64,000 bases of DNA, from assembly GCA_963728765.1 (NCBI GenBank), contig CAVSKX010000001.1, forward strand, positions 764,111 to 828,110, in the 5' to 3' direction. The notes beneath the pieces are model-generated. The model worked only from the letters and a program-made list of their open reading frames with translations. It was not told the DNA's origin and searched no databases. Both the position numbers and the translations under genes were made by a program. Shown piece by piece: positions 24,618-31,641 of the stretch (its first letter is position 1; every line of letters begins with the position of its first letter). This DNA comes from AC-32 sp963728765 (GTDB lineage Bacteria; Actinomycetota; Thermoleophilia; Gaiellales; Gaiellaceae).

Positions 24618-24842
24618 CTCACCGGCTTCAACACCTCCGCCTACGGCTGCTGCATCCTCGCCCTCTCCGGCCACCAGACGAACCTGCCCTCGGGCTGGAC
24701 CGGCGGCGACCGGCTCGCGATCCACGGGGGCGGTGGGATCGGCTCGGCCGTCTCGAGCGGCTGCCTCCATGCGGGCGAGGCCGACCTGCGCTGGCTGCTC
24801 CGGCGCGTCCCGCTCGGGACGCAGGTCGTCATTCACTCATAG
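24618..24842 (+). pseudogene. L,D-transpeptidase (YkuD) C-terminal remnant
   Basis: A 74-codon frame after TAG 24615 encodes LAIHGGGGIGSAVSSGCLH, the HxGG...SxGC(L/I)H catalytic motif of YkuD transpeptidases that crosslink peptidoglycan, ending GTQVVIHS-stop. It lacks a start codon and the N-terminal half of the domain. The catalytic cysteine and histidine are present, so decay may be recent, or the missing half may be hidden by an indel near 24600. Confidence 0.7.
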
Positions 24843-24866
24843 CGCGACAGCGGTGAGGGGCGCGGG

Positions 24867-24895
24867 TTGACTTTGTTGTGAGTCACTGCTAACTT
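24867..24895 (+). promoter_or_regulatory. Promoter with embedded operator for the TetR gene
   Basis: TTGACT (24867-24872) and TAACTT (24890-24895) are 17 bases apart, an excellent sigma-A-type promoter that would start transcription at or just before the ATG at 24903, giving a leaderless mRNA. GTGAGTCAC (24878-24886), a 4-1-4 palindrome, fills the spacer, the usual place for an autorepressor. Confidence 0.6.
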
Positions 24896-24902
24896 CTCGC
24901 CC

Positions 24903-25457
24903 ATGCCCGCGGCAACCACCGTTCGCAAGACCGCCGAGGAGCGGCGCGAGGAGATCCTCGCCGTCGCGCTCGAAGAGTTCGGAGAGCACGGGCTCGACGG
25001 CACCTCGACCGACACCATCGCCCGCAAGGCCGGCATCTCGCAGCCGTACCTGTTCCGGCTCTTCGGCACCAAGAAGGAGCTTTACCTCGAGACCGTCCGC
25101 CGCTGCCTGCGCGAGACGCTCGAGCTGTTCCAGGACGCCGCCTACGACCTGCAGGGCGAGGAGGCGCTGCACGCGATCGGCCAGGCCTACCGTGGACTGC
25201 TCGCCGACCGCACCCGCCTGCGGGGGCAGATGCAGGCCTACGCGGACTGCGACGACGACGACGTGCGCGAGGCCGTGCGAGAGGGCTTCGGCCGGCTGGT
25301 CGAGTACGTCGAGCGCGTCTCGGGCGCCGAGCCGGAGCGGATCCGCGACTTCTTCGCGTTCGGGATGCTGCTGAACGTCTTCGCGTCGATGGACCTGCTC
25401 GACGACCCGGCGCCGTGGGCGAAGGAGATCCTCGAGTCGTGCCTGGGGAAGAAGTGA
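24903..25457 (+). CDS. TetR/AcrR family repressor
   Basis: 184 residues. Helix-turn-helix at residues 18-63 (EILAVALEEFGEHGLDGTSTDTIARKAGISQPYLFRLFGTKKELY), quoted here only as positions for the longer part, is typical TetR; the rest is an all-helical ligand-binding domain. It lies 55 bases upstream of a 14-helix MFS exporter on the same strand, the QacR/EmrB type of arrangement, so it probably represses the exporter and itself. GTGAGT occurs in both upstream regions. The inducer is unknown. Confidence 0.9.
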   Translation: MPAATTVRKTAEERREEILAVALEEFGEHGLDGTSTDTIARKAGISQPYLFRLFGTKKELYLETVRRCLRETLELFQDAAYDLQGEEALHAIGQAYRGLLADRTRLRGQMQAYADCDDDDVREAVREGFGRLVEYVERVSGAEPERIRDFFAFGMLLNVFASMDLLDDPAPWAKEILESCLGKK

Positions 25458-25478
25458 CGTCTTTTTTTCGTCTCGAAA

Positions 25479-25496
25479 GTGAGTGAGCAATTACTA
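25479..25496. promoter_or_regulatory. Candidate operator upstream of the MFS exporter
   Basis: GTGAGTGAGCAATTACTA begins with the GTGAGT half-site also present in the TetR promoter and contains an imperfect AGT...ACT dyad; TTACTA (25491-25496) could be the -10 box. A run of seven T at 25462-25468, rare in this GC-rich DNA, lies just upstream. Confidence 0.4.
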
Positions 25497-25512
25497 GCCA
25501 CAGGGAGGAGCA

Positions 25513-26922
25513 ATGAGCCAGCGCACCGCAACCCTCTGGACGTTCGTGATCACCTCCGTCGCGTTGTTCATGACGACGCTCGACAACCTCGTCGTCACCA
25601 CGGCGCTGCCGGTGATCCGCAAGGACCTCGACGCGAGCCTCTCCGGGCTCGAGTGGACGGTCAACGCCTACACGCTGACCTTCGCCGTGCTGCTGATCAC
25701 CGGCGCCGCGCTCGGCGACCGCTTCGGGCGGCGGCGCATGTTCGGTATCGGCCTCGCGATTTTCACGCTCGGCTCGGCGGCGGCAGCGCTAGCCCCGTCG
25801 ATCGAGGTGTTGATCGCGGCGCGCGCGGTGCAGGGCCTCGGCGGGGCAATCGTGACGCCGCTGACGCTGACGATCCTCAGCGCGGCCGTCCCGGCCGAGC
25901 GGCGCGGGCTCGTGCTCGGCGCCTGGGGCGGGATCAGTGGCCTCGCCGTCGCGATCGGCCCGCTGGTCGGCGGTGCCGTCGTCGAGGGCATCTCGTGGCA
26001 GTGGATCTTCTGGCTGAACGTGCCGATCGGCCTCGCGCTGATCCCGCTCGCCTACCTGCGCCTGCACGAGACCCGCGGCCCGAACGACGCACTCGATTTC
26101 CCGGGCGTCGCGCTGGCGAGCGCAGGCCTGTTCGGGATCGTCTGGGGGCTCGTGCGCGGCAACGGCGTCGGCTGGGGCAGCCTCGAGATCACCACCTCGT
26201 TCGTCCTGGGGACGATCGTGCTCGCGCTGTTCGTGGTCTGGGAGCTGCGCGCGCCGGAGCCGATGCTGCCGCTGCAGTTCTTCCGCAACCGCACCTTCAC
26301 GGCCGCGAACGCGGCCTCGTTCCTGATGTTCTTCGGGATGTTCGGCTCGATCTTCCTGCTCGCGCAGTTCTTCCAGACGGTGCAGGGCTACTCGCCGCTG
26401 CAGGCGGGCCTGCGCGTGCTGCCGTGGACGGCGATGCCGATCTTCGTCGCGCCGATCGCGGGCGCTCTCTCGGATCGCATCGGCGGTCGGTCGCTGATGG
26501 CGACCGGGCTCGCGATGCAGGCGGTGGGCCTCGCCTGGATCGCGTTCGTCTCGACTCCGACGGTCGCGTACTCCGAGCTCGTGACCCCGTTCGTCCTGTC
26601 CGGGATCGGGATGGCGCTCTACTTCGCGCCGGTCGCGAACGTCGTCCTGTCGGCGGTGCGTCCGATCGAGGAGGGGCAGGCGTCGGGCGCCAACAACGCA
26701 ATCCGCGAGCTCGGCGGCGTCTTCGGCGTCGCGGTGCTGGCCTCGGTGTTCGCGCACTACGGCGGGTACACGACCGGGCAGACGTTCGTCGACGGCCTCA
26801 CGCCGGCGATCTACGTCGGCGCCGTGCTCGTCGCCGCGGGCGCCCTGGCCGCGCTGGGCATCCAGCGTAAGCGGCGGCCACAGGAGCAGGAAGCGGCTGA
26901 GCCGGCGCTCGAAGCGGCCTAG
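25513..26922 (+). CDS. MFS drug exporter, DHA2 (EmrB/QacA) family, 14 helices
   Basis: 469 residues with GGGAGGAG seven bases before ATG 25513. LFMTTLDNLVVTTALPVI is motif D1 at the first helix, GAALGDRFGRRRMFGIGLAIF motif A, RAVQGLGGAIVTPLTL motif B, and WGGISGLAVAIGPLVGG motif C of drug/proton antiporters. Likely exports a hydrophobic cation or antibiotic. Paired with the upstream TetR repressor. Its stop overlaps the remnant 3' end of the eIF2B-like gene on the other strand. Confidence 0.92.
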   Translation: MSQRTATLWTFVITSVALFMTTLDNLVVTTALPVIRKDLDASLSGLEWTVNAYTLTFAVLLITGAALGDRFGRRRMFGIGLAIFTLGSAAAALAPSIEVLIAARAVQGLGGAIVTPLTLTILSAAVPAERRGLVLGAWGGISGLAVAIGPLVGGAVVEGISWQWIFWLNVPIGLALIPLAYLRLHETRGPNDALDFPGVALASAGLFGIVWGLVRGNGVGWGSLEITTSFVLGTIVLALFVVWELRAPEPMLPLQFFRNRTFTAANAASFLMFFGMFGSIFLLAQFFQTVQGYSPLQAGLRVLPWTAMPIFVAPIAGALSDRIGGRSLMATGLAMQAVGLAWIAFVSTPTVAYSELVTPFVLSGIGMALYFAPVANVVLSAVRPIEEGQASGANNAIRELGGVFGVAVLASVFAHYGGYTTGQTFVDGLTPAIYVGAVLVAAGALAALGIQRKRRPQEQEAAEPALEAA

Positions 26923-26968
26923 CGGCCTAGAAGCGCGTAGCCCGCGCGCAGGAACGGCGTTCGGTCGC
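26919..26968 (-). pseudogene. Remnant copy of the eIF2B-like gene's 3' end
   Basis: On the minus strand this stretch reads GDRTPFLRAGYALLGR-stop, nearly the same as the true ending VDRTPFLRAGYKILGR-stop at 27028. The DNA differs at many third positions, so it is an old or foreign tail, not a recent duplication. The two tails flank a two-hairpin element. Confidence 0.75.
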
Positions 26969-26971
26969 CAA

Positions 26972-27023
26972 GGCGTCGCTTGCGACGCCGCCTAGAGGAT
27001 GTGCCGGCTTAGCCGGCACATCC
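26972..27023 (+). repeat. Two-hairpin element between duplicated gene tails
   Basis: Hairpin 1: GGCGTCGC (26972-26979) / GCGACGCC (26982-26989), loop TT, perfect. Hairpin 2: GGATGTGCCGGC (26997-27008) / GCCGGCACATCC (27012-27023), loop TTA, perfect 12 bp. It is four bases from the stop of the eIF2B-like gene. Confidence 0.85.
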
Positions 27024-27027
27024 GTCT

Positions 27028-27891
27028 TCACCGGCCGAGGATCTTGTATCCAGCGCGGAGAAACGGCGTTCGGTCGACTAGCGCGGCTATCTCCTCCGGG
27101 GGGTGGCCGCCCTCTTCGGTCATCACGACGTCGATCAGCTCGGGTGGCGTGAGCTCGAACTCCGGCTCGGTGAGCGGCGGCGCGTCCCGCGCCCTCATCG
27201 GAGCCAGTTTCAGCATCTCGCAGGCGACGATCACCGGCACGCCCTCGTCGTGCGCGGCCTCTGCGAGCGCCCGCGTGCCGACCTTGTTGCAGAGCGTGCC
27301 GCAGCGGAACACGGTGTCCGCGCCGAGCAGCAGCAGCGAGGCCCACTCGAGCTGGCGCGGCGCCTGCTCGTCCTCCACCAGCTCGACGTCGAGCCCCTCC
27401 TCCCCCAGCTCCTGCGCAAACGGTCGGCCCTCGGCGTACGGCTCCGAGACGGTGCAGATCACCCGCTCAGGCGGCGTGCGAAGCAGGGCTTCCCGCACGG
27501 TTGCCGAAGCGGAATGCGTGAGCACCACGGTGTCCTCGAGCCGGTCGCGCAGCTGGATCGCGATCGAGGCCGCCGCGCGCCGCCGTCCGTCCACGAGCGC
27601 CTCCGACTCTTCGCGCACGAGCTGCCGTAGCTGCTCGACCTCGAGCTGGGCGTTTCCGGCCGCCGCTGCGAGCACGCGCCCGATCGCTCCGGCCACGGCT
27701 CCGACGCCGGGCCTGCTGTCGGCGAGCTGTCGCCCTGCGGCGACGAGGTCGTCCAGCAGCTCCTGGGCCGAGCTTGTCTGCTCCTCGGCCACTGCCGCGA
27801 GCGCCTCTACCGCGCGCCGGGCCATCCAGCTGGCGCCGTGCCCGTGGTCGGCTTTCAGCTCCTCGACTCGATCGGCCAAGGCGGTGGCCAC
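27028..27891 (-). CDS. eIF-2B alpha/ribose-1,5-bisphosphate isomerase-like protein
   Basis: 287 residues from GTG 27889-27891. TVVLTHSASATVREALL, CTVSEPYAEGRPFAQEL, LLLLGADTVF and CGTLCNKVGTRALAEAAH are blocks of the eIF2B/MtnA/R15P-isomerase fold; the cysteine and aspartate used for aldose-ketose isomerisation are present (GADTV). The N-terminus is helical. Closest in style to archaeal ribose-1,5-bisphosphate isomerases, but no AMP phosphorylase or RuBisCO gene is in view, so methylthioribose-phosphate isomerase or another sugar phosphate is possible. Divergent from the ATP-grasp-like gene. Confidence 0.75.
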   Translation of the reverse strand: MATALADRVEELKADHGHGASWMARRAVEALAAVAEEQTSSAQELLDDLVAAGRQLADSRPGVGAVAGAIGRVLAAAAGNAQLEVEQLRQLVREESEALVDGRRRAAASIAIQLRDRLEDTVVLTHSASATVREALLRTPPERVICTVSEPYAEGRPFAQELGEEGLDVELVEDEQAPRQLEWASLLLLGADTVFRCGTLCNKVGTRALAEAAHDEGVPVIVACEMLKLAPMRARDAPPLTEPEFELTPPELIDVVMTEEGGHPPEEIAALVDRTPFLRAGYKILGR

Positions 27892-27910
27892 GTCCTCATT
27901 TTGGCGGGAC

Positions 27911-27923
27911 CGGGCTTTGCCCG
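27911..27923. repeat. Possible decayed hairpin-2 of the two-hairpin element
   Basis: CGGGC-TTT-GCCCG lies in the 48-base divergent gap. It equals the core of hairpin 2 in the copy at 42257, but hairpin 1 and the outer arms are absent, so it may be chance. Confidence 0.3.
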
Positions 27924-27939
27924 CAAACGGAGTGGTCGG

Positions 27940-28692
27940 GTGAAGCTGCTCGTCCTCGGGGCACGCTCGACCGCGCCGCTCGCGGCGGCCAGGGCCCGCG
28001 GCCTCTTCGTCGTCGCCGTCGATCCGGACCCGCGCGCGCCGGGGTTCGTGCTCGCGCACCGCAGGGCGATCCTGGCCCTCGACGACGAGCCTGCCCTGGA
28101 GCGGCTCGCCGACGCGGTGCGGATCGACGGGGTCCTCGCGACCGGGCGCCAGACGGGACTTGCGGCGCGGCTCGCGTTCCGCTTCGGCCTCCCGCACCCG
28201 CACTCGCCGGAGACGGCGGTGCTGCTGGGCTCGCGTCTCCGCCAGCGTGAGCGGCTGCGCGACGGGGGCGTCCCGCAGGTGCGGTGGGCAGTCCTCACCG
28301 ACGGTGCCCAGGCAAGCTTTCCTTGCGTCGTCACCCAACCTGACCGCAAGGGAAGGCGGCTGGCGGAGGAGGCTCCGGGCGCCACCGAGGTGACGGTCAC
28401 CGCCTTCTCCGAGCGCGGCGAGCTGCGGCCGCTGCTCGGCTCCGGGCCCGCGGCTGCGCTCGCATACCGGGCGGCGGAGGCGCTCGGCGTGACGGACGGC
28501 CTGACCTCGACACGCGTCCGGATCGGCGCCGACGGTCCGTGCGTCGTCGACGTGCGGGCGCGGGTCAGCGACCGCGAGGCCGAGCTCTGCCGCCTGCTGC
28601 ACGGCGTCGACGTCCACGGCCTCGCGCTGGACGCGGCTCTCGGCCGGGCCGAGTACGTACGCTTCGGCACTGCCGATGCGCAAGTGGCGTAA
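27940..28692 (+). CDS. Pre-ATP-grasp/ATP-grasp-like protein, shortened
   Basis: 250 residues from GTG 27940. KLLVLGARSTAPLAAARARG is a Rossmann-like pre-ATP-grasp start; a middle segment (FPCVVTQPDRKGRRLAEEAPGA) resembles the ATP-grasp nucleotide strand, and VRIGADGPCVVDVRARVSDREAELC the C-terminal metal region, but the usual ExNxR motif is degenerate (DVRARVS). It is 50-150 residues shorter than working relatives. Starts a plus-strand operon running to 46.9 kb. Enzyme activity is doubtful. Confidence 0.6.
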   Translation: MKLLVLGARSTAPLAAARARGLFVVAVDPDPRAPGFVLAHRRAILALDDEPALERLADAVRIDGVLATGRQTGLAARLAFRFGLPHPHSPETAVLLGSRLRQRERLRDGGVPQVRWAVLTDGAQASFPCVVTQPDRKGRRLAEEAPGATEVTVTAFSERGELRPLLGSGPAAALAYRAAEALGVTDGLTSTRVRIGADGPCVVDVRARVSDREAELCRLLHGVDVHGLALDAALGRAEYVRFGTADAQVA

Positions 28693-28695
28693 CCC

Positions 28696-29673
28696 TTGAG
28701 GAACCGGACTCTCCGGCTCGTCGCGACGCTCGCCGTCACGGGCCTGTGCACGGCATACCTCGTCTGGAAGATCGATCTCTCGAAGACGCTGCACCTGCTG
28801 GCGCACGCGGAGATCGGCTACTTCCTTGCGGCGGTCGCGATCATGATCGGCTCGGTCTGGCCGATGGCGTGGCGCTGGCAGCAGCTGCTGCGTGCGCGCG
28901 GGATCGACGACCGTCTCTCCTGGCTGACACGCGCCTACTTCGTCGCGTACACGGCCGGCCAGCTGCTGCCGACCGCGGTCGGCGGCGACGCGGTGCGGAT
29001 CTACGAGACCGCCCGCCGCCACACCGGTCGCGGCGGCGACGTCGCCGGCTCCGTGCTGCTCGAGCGGGCGCTCGGCGGCGCGGCCACCCTCGCCCTGGCC
29101 GCGGTCGGCTTCGTGCTCGCGATCGGCCACTACCCGGTCGGCCCGTACCTCTGGATCGAAGGCGCGTTCGTGATCGGGACGATCATCCTCGCCGTCGCCC
29201 TGTTCTCGCGCAGCGTGCGCCCCGTGCTCGCGAAGACGGTGCCGCTGCTGCGGCTGATCCGCCTCGAGCGGCCGATCCGCGCCGCGTACGAGGGCATCCA
29301 CGGCTACCGCGACCACCCGGGCCTCCTTCTCGGAGTCTTCACGCTCACCCTCGCGGTGCAGTCGGTGCGCGTGCTCGCGATCTGGTTCGCGGGCAAGGCG
29401 GTCGGCGTCGACCTCTCGCCGCGGCCGTACTACGTGATGGGGCCGCTGCTCTTCCTCGTCCTGCTGGTGCCGTTCTCGGTGAACGGGATCGCGGTGCGGG
29501 AGTCGTTCTTCGTCAGCTTCCTCGGCAGGCTCGGGGTCGGCGCGGACGCGGCATTCGCGACGGGGTTCCTGTTCTTCCTCGTGACGCTCTGCCTCTCGCT
29601 TCCCGGCGTCATGCTGCTGGGCTGGCAGAGCCTGCGCGGGCTGACGACCCGCGCGCCCGCAGCAGATGGCTAA
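28696..29673 (+). CDS. UPF0104/lysylphosphatidylglycerol-synthase-type flippase domain protein
   Basis: 325 residues from TTG 28696, eight to nine membrane helices. GDAVRIYE, ERALGG and LVPFSVNGIAVRESFFV are conserved in the LPG_synthase_TM family (AglD/MprF N-terminal domain), proteins that flip lipids or assist glycosyl transfer. In glycan clusters they are often found beside family 2 glycosyltransferases, as here. Overlaps the next gene by eight bases. Confidence 0.8.
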   Translation: MRNRTLRLVATLAVTGLCTAYLVWKIDLSKTLHLLAHAEIGYFLAAVAIMIGSVWPMAWRWQQLLRARGIDDRLSWLTRAYFVAYTAGQLLPTAVGGDAVRIYETARRHTGRGGDVAGSVLLERALGGAATLALAAVGFVLAIGHYPVGPYLWIEGAFVIGTIILAVALFSRSVRPVLAKTVPLLRLIRLERPIRAAYEGIHGYRDHPGLLLGVFTLTLAVQSVRVLAIWFAGKAVGVDLSPRPYYVMGPLLFLVLLVPFSVNGIAVRESFFVSFLGRLGVGADAAFATGFLFFLVTLCLSLPGVMLLGWQSLRGLTTRAPAADG

Positions 29674-30559
29674 CGTCTCGGTCGTCGTCGTCACGTTCAA
29701 CGCGCTGCCCTGGGTCGAGCAGGCGCTCGAGAGCGTGCACGGCCACGAGTCGATCGTGGTCGACCACGGCTCGGGCGACGGCACCGTCGAGCTCTTGCGC
29801 GAGCAGTTCCCCGACGTGCGGTTGCTCGAGGAGGAGAACAAGGGCTTCGGCGCCGGCTCGAACGCGGGCATGCGCGCCGCGGCCGGCGACTGGTTCCTGC
29901 TGTTGAACTCGGATGCCTGGGCGACCGAGGGCGCGCTGGAGCGCCTGGTCGCATTCGGCGAAGCGCATCCCGACGCCGCCGTCGTGGGGCCGAAGCTCCG
30001 CTTTCCCGACGGGCGGCTGCAGCGGTCGGTGCGCGGCTTCCCGACGCTCTGGCGGCTCGCGACCGAGTACCTCTTCCTGCGGAAGCTGGCGCCGCGCTCG
30101 CGCGCGCTGAACGCGTTCTACGGCAACGGCTTCGCCTACGACCGCCCGTTGGAGGCCGAGTTCCTGATGGGCTCGGTCCTGCTCGTTCGCCGCGAGGCCG
30201 CCGATACGGTTGGCCTCTTCGACGAGGACTTCTTCATGTTCAGCGAGGAGACGGACTGGTGCTACCGGTTCCGCCAGGCCGGGTGGAAGATCCTGTTCAC
30301 CCCCGACGCGGAGTTCGTGCACGTCGGAGGCGCCTCGACCCGGCAGAACTGGAGCCCGATGTTCCGTGAGCAGGTGCGCGGCCACCTGCGCTTCCTCGCC
30401 AAGCACAACGGGACACGCGAGGCGGAGCGGGGGCGGAGGCTCCTGCACGCGTCTTTGCGGCTGCGCGGGCTGCTTTTCCCCGGCGATCGCGGCCGCACCT
30501 ACTCGGAGACCGCTCGCTGGCTCGGCGGCTCGTCGCTCGAGGAGCTGCTCGCGCGGTGA
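29666..30559 (+). CDS. Glycosyltransferase family 2
   Basis: 297 residues. VSVVVVTFNALPWVEQALESV opens a GT-A fold; LLLNSDAWATEG carries the DxD-like acidic pair, and FDEDFFMFSEETDWCYRFRQAGWK is the ED...R catalytic block of rhamnosyltransferase-like GT2 enzymes. Adds a sugar, possibly rhamnose, to a lipid-linked chain at the inner membrane face. Overlaps both neighbours by 4-8 bases. Confidence 0.88.
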   Translation: MANVSVVVVTFNALPWVEQALESVHGHESIVVDHGSGDGTVELLREQFPDVRLLEEENKGFGAGSNAGMRAAAGDWFLLLNSDAWATEGALERLVAFGEAHPDAAVVGPKLRFPDGRLQRSVRGFPTLWRLATEYLFLRKLAPRSRALNAFYGNGFAYDRPLEAEFLMGSVLLVRREAADTVGLFDEDFFMFSEETDWCYRFRQAGWKILFTPDAEFVHVGGASTRQNWSPMFREQVRGHLRFLAKHNGTREAERGRRLLHASLRLRGLLFPGDRGRTYSETARWLGGSSLEELLAR

Positions 30560-31641
30560 ATCCCGCGGTCGTGGTGGACGTGGGCTGGGTGAACGGGCTG
30601 GCGGCGATCCGCTCGCTCGGCCGCGCGGGGATCCGCGTGCTCGCGCTCGACCACCGGCCGAGCGCGCTCGGCTTCCGTTCGCGCTACGCGGAGCCGATCG
30701 TCACCCCGGACCCGCAGGACGAGGAGGCGTTCGTTTCGTTCCTCGAGGGTCTCGACGTCGAGGGCGCGCCGGTGTTCGCGACCCACGACGAGCCGCTCAA
30801 CGCGATCGCGCGCGCGGCCGGCCGGCTCGGCAGGAGGTTCCTCTACCCGTTCCCGCCCTGGGGGGTGCTGGCCGCGATCCAGACGAAGCGCGCCCAGCTC
30901 GACGCGGCGGAGCAAGCCGGCGTGGCGACGCCGCGCACGGCGCACCCAGGGTCGGTAGCCGAGGCACGCGCCGAGGCCGAGCGGATCGGCTTCCCCGTGC
31001 TCGTGAAGCCTTCCTCGACCGAGGGCTTCAAGCGGCGCTTCGGCAGGCAGGCCTTTCGCTGCGAGAACGCCGCCGAGGTGGAGCGCGCCTACGGCGAGTC
31101 GGAGCCGTATGCGCCGATGGTGCAGGAGGTGATCCCCGGCGGAGACGACGAGCTGTACACGCTCGGCTCGTACCTCTCTCAGGACGGTGAGGCCCTCGGC
31201 CTGTTCTGCGGCCGCAAGCTGCGCCAGACGCCGCCGGGCGTCGGCACGTGCCGCGTGGGCGAGGCGGTCTGGGTCGAGGAGGTCGTCGAGCAGGGGCTGA
31301 AGCTCCTGCGCGCGCTCGAGTTCCACGGGCTCTCCCAGGTCGAGTTCAAGCGCGACGTGCGCGACGGCGCGTACAAGCTGATGGAGGTCAACCCGCGGCT
31401 CTTCCAGTGGCACGGCCTCGCGGCTGCCTGCGGTGTCGACCTGCCACTGATCGCCTACCGGGACCTGACCGGTGAGCGGGTGGAGCCGGTCTCGGCGAAC
31501 GGGACGCGCAAGCGCTGGGCGATCACCCTCCAGGCCGGAGAGTCGCCGGCCGTGCAGCGGCCGCCGTACGTCGACGCGATCTTCGCCCGGGACGACCTGA
31601 AGCCGGCCCTCGTCCAGGTCGCACGGCTGCTGCGCCGGTGA
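30556..31641 (+). CDS. ATP-grasp carboxylate-amine ligase-like protein
   Basis: 361 residues from GTG 30556. An N-terminal domain (VVDVGWVNGLAAIRSLGRAGI) precedes the ATP-grasp: FPVLVKPSSTEGFKRRFG for ATP, VQEVIPGGDDELYTLGSY, and FKRDVRDGAYKLMEVNPRLFQW with the ExNPR metal/ATP motif intact. The same family appears at 37264. Such proteins in surface-glycan loci likely couple an amino acid or sugar acid by an amide bond. Coupled at both ends to GT2 and a large membrane protein. Confidence 0.82.
   Translation: MNPAVVVDVGWVNGLAAIRSLGRAGIRVLALDHRPSALGFRSRYAEPIVTPDPQDEEAFVSFLEGLDVEGAPVFATHDEPLNAIARAAGRLGRRFLYPFPPWGVLAAIQTKRAQLDAAEQAGVATPRTAHPGSVAEARAEAERIGFPVLVKPSSTEGFKRRFGRQAFRCENAAEVERAYGESEPYAPMVQEVIPGGDDELYTLGSYLSQDGEALGLFCGRKLRQTPPGVGTCRVGEAVWVEEVVEQGLKLLRALEFHGLSQVEFKRDVRDGAYKLMEVNPRLFQWHGLAAACGVDLPLIAYRDLTGERVEPVSANGTRKRWAITLQAGESPAVQRPPYVDAIFARDDLKPALVQVARLLRR

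Noticed and set aside
27028..29871. Very long minus-strand open frames such as this 947-codon one (also 1472-3661 and 49244-51541)
   Set aside because: Only part of each is a real gene. The rest is antisense of conserved plus-strand genes and has the biased Arg/Ala/Glu-rich composition expected when stop codons are rare in high-GC DNA.
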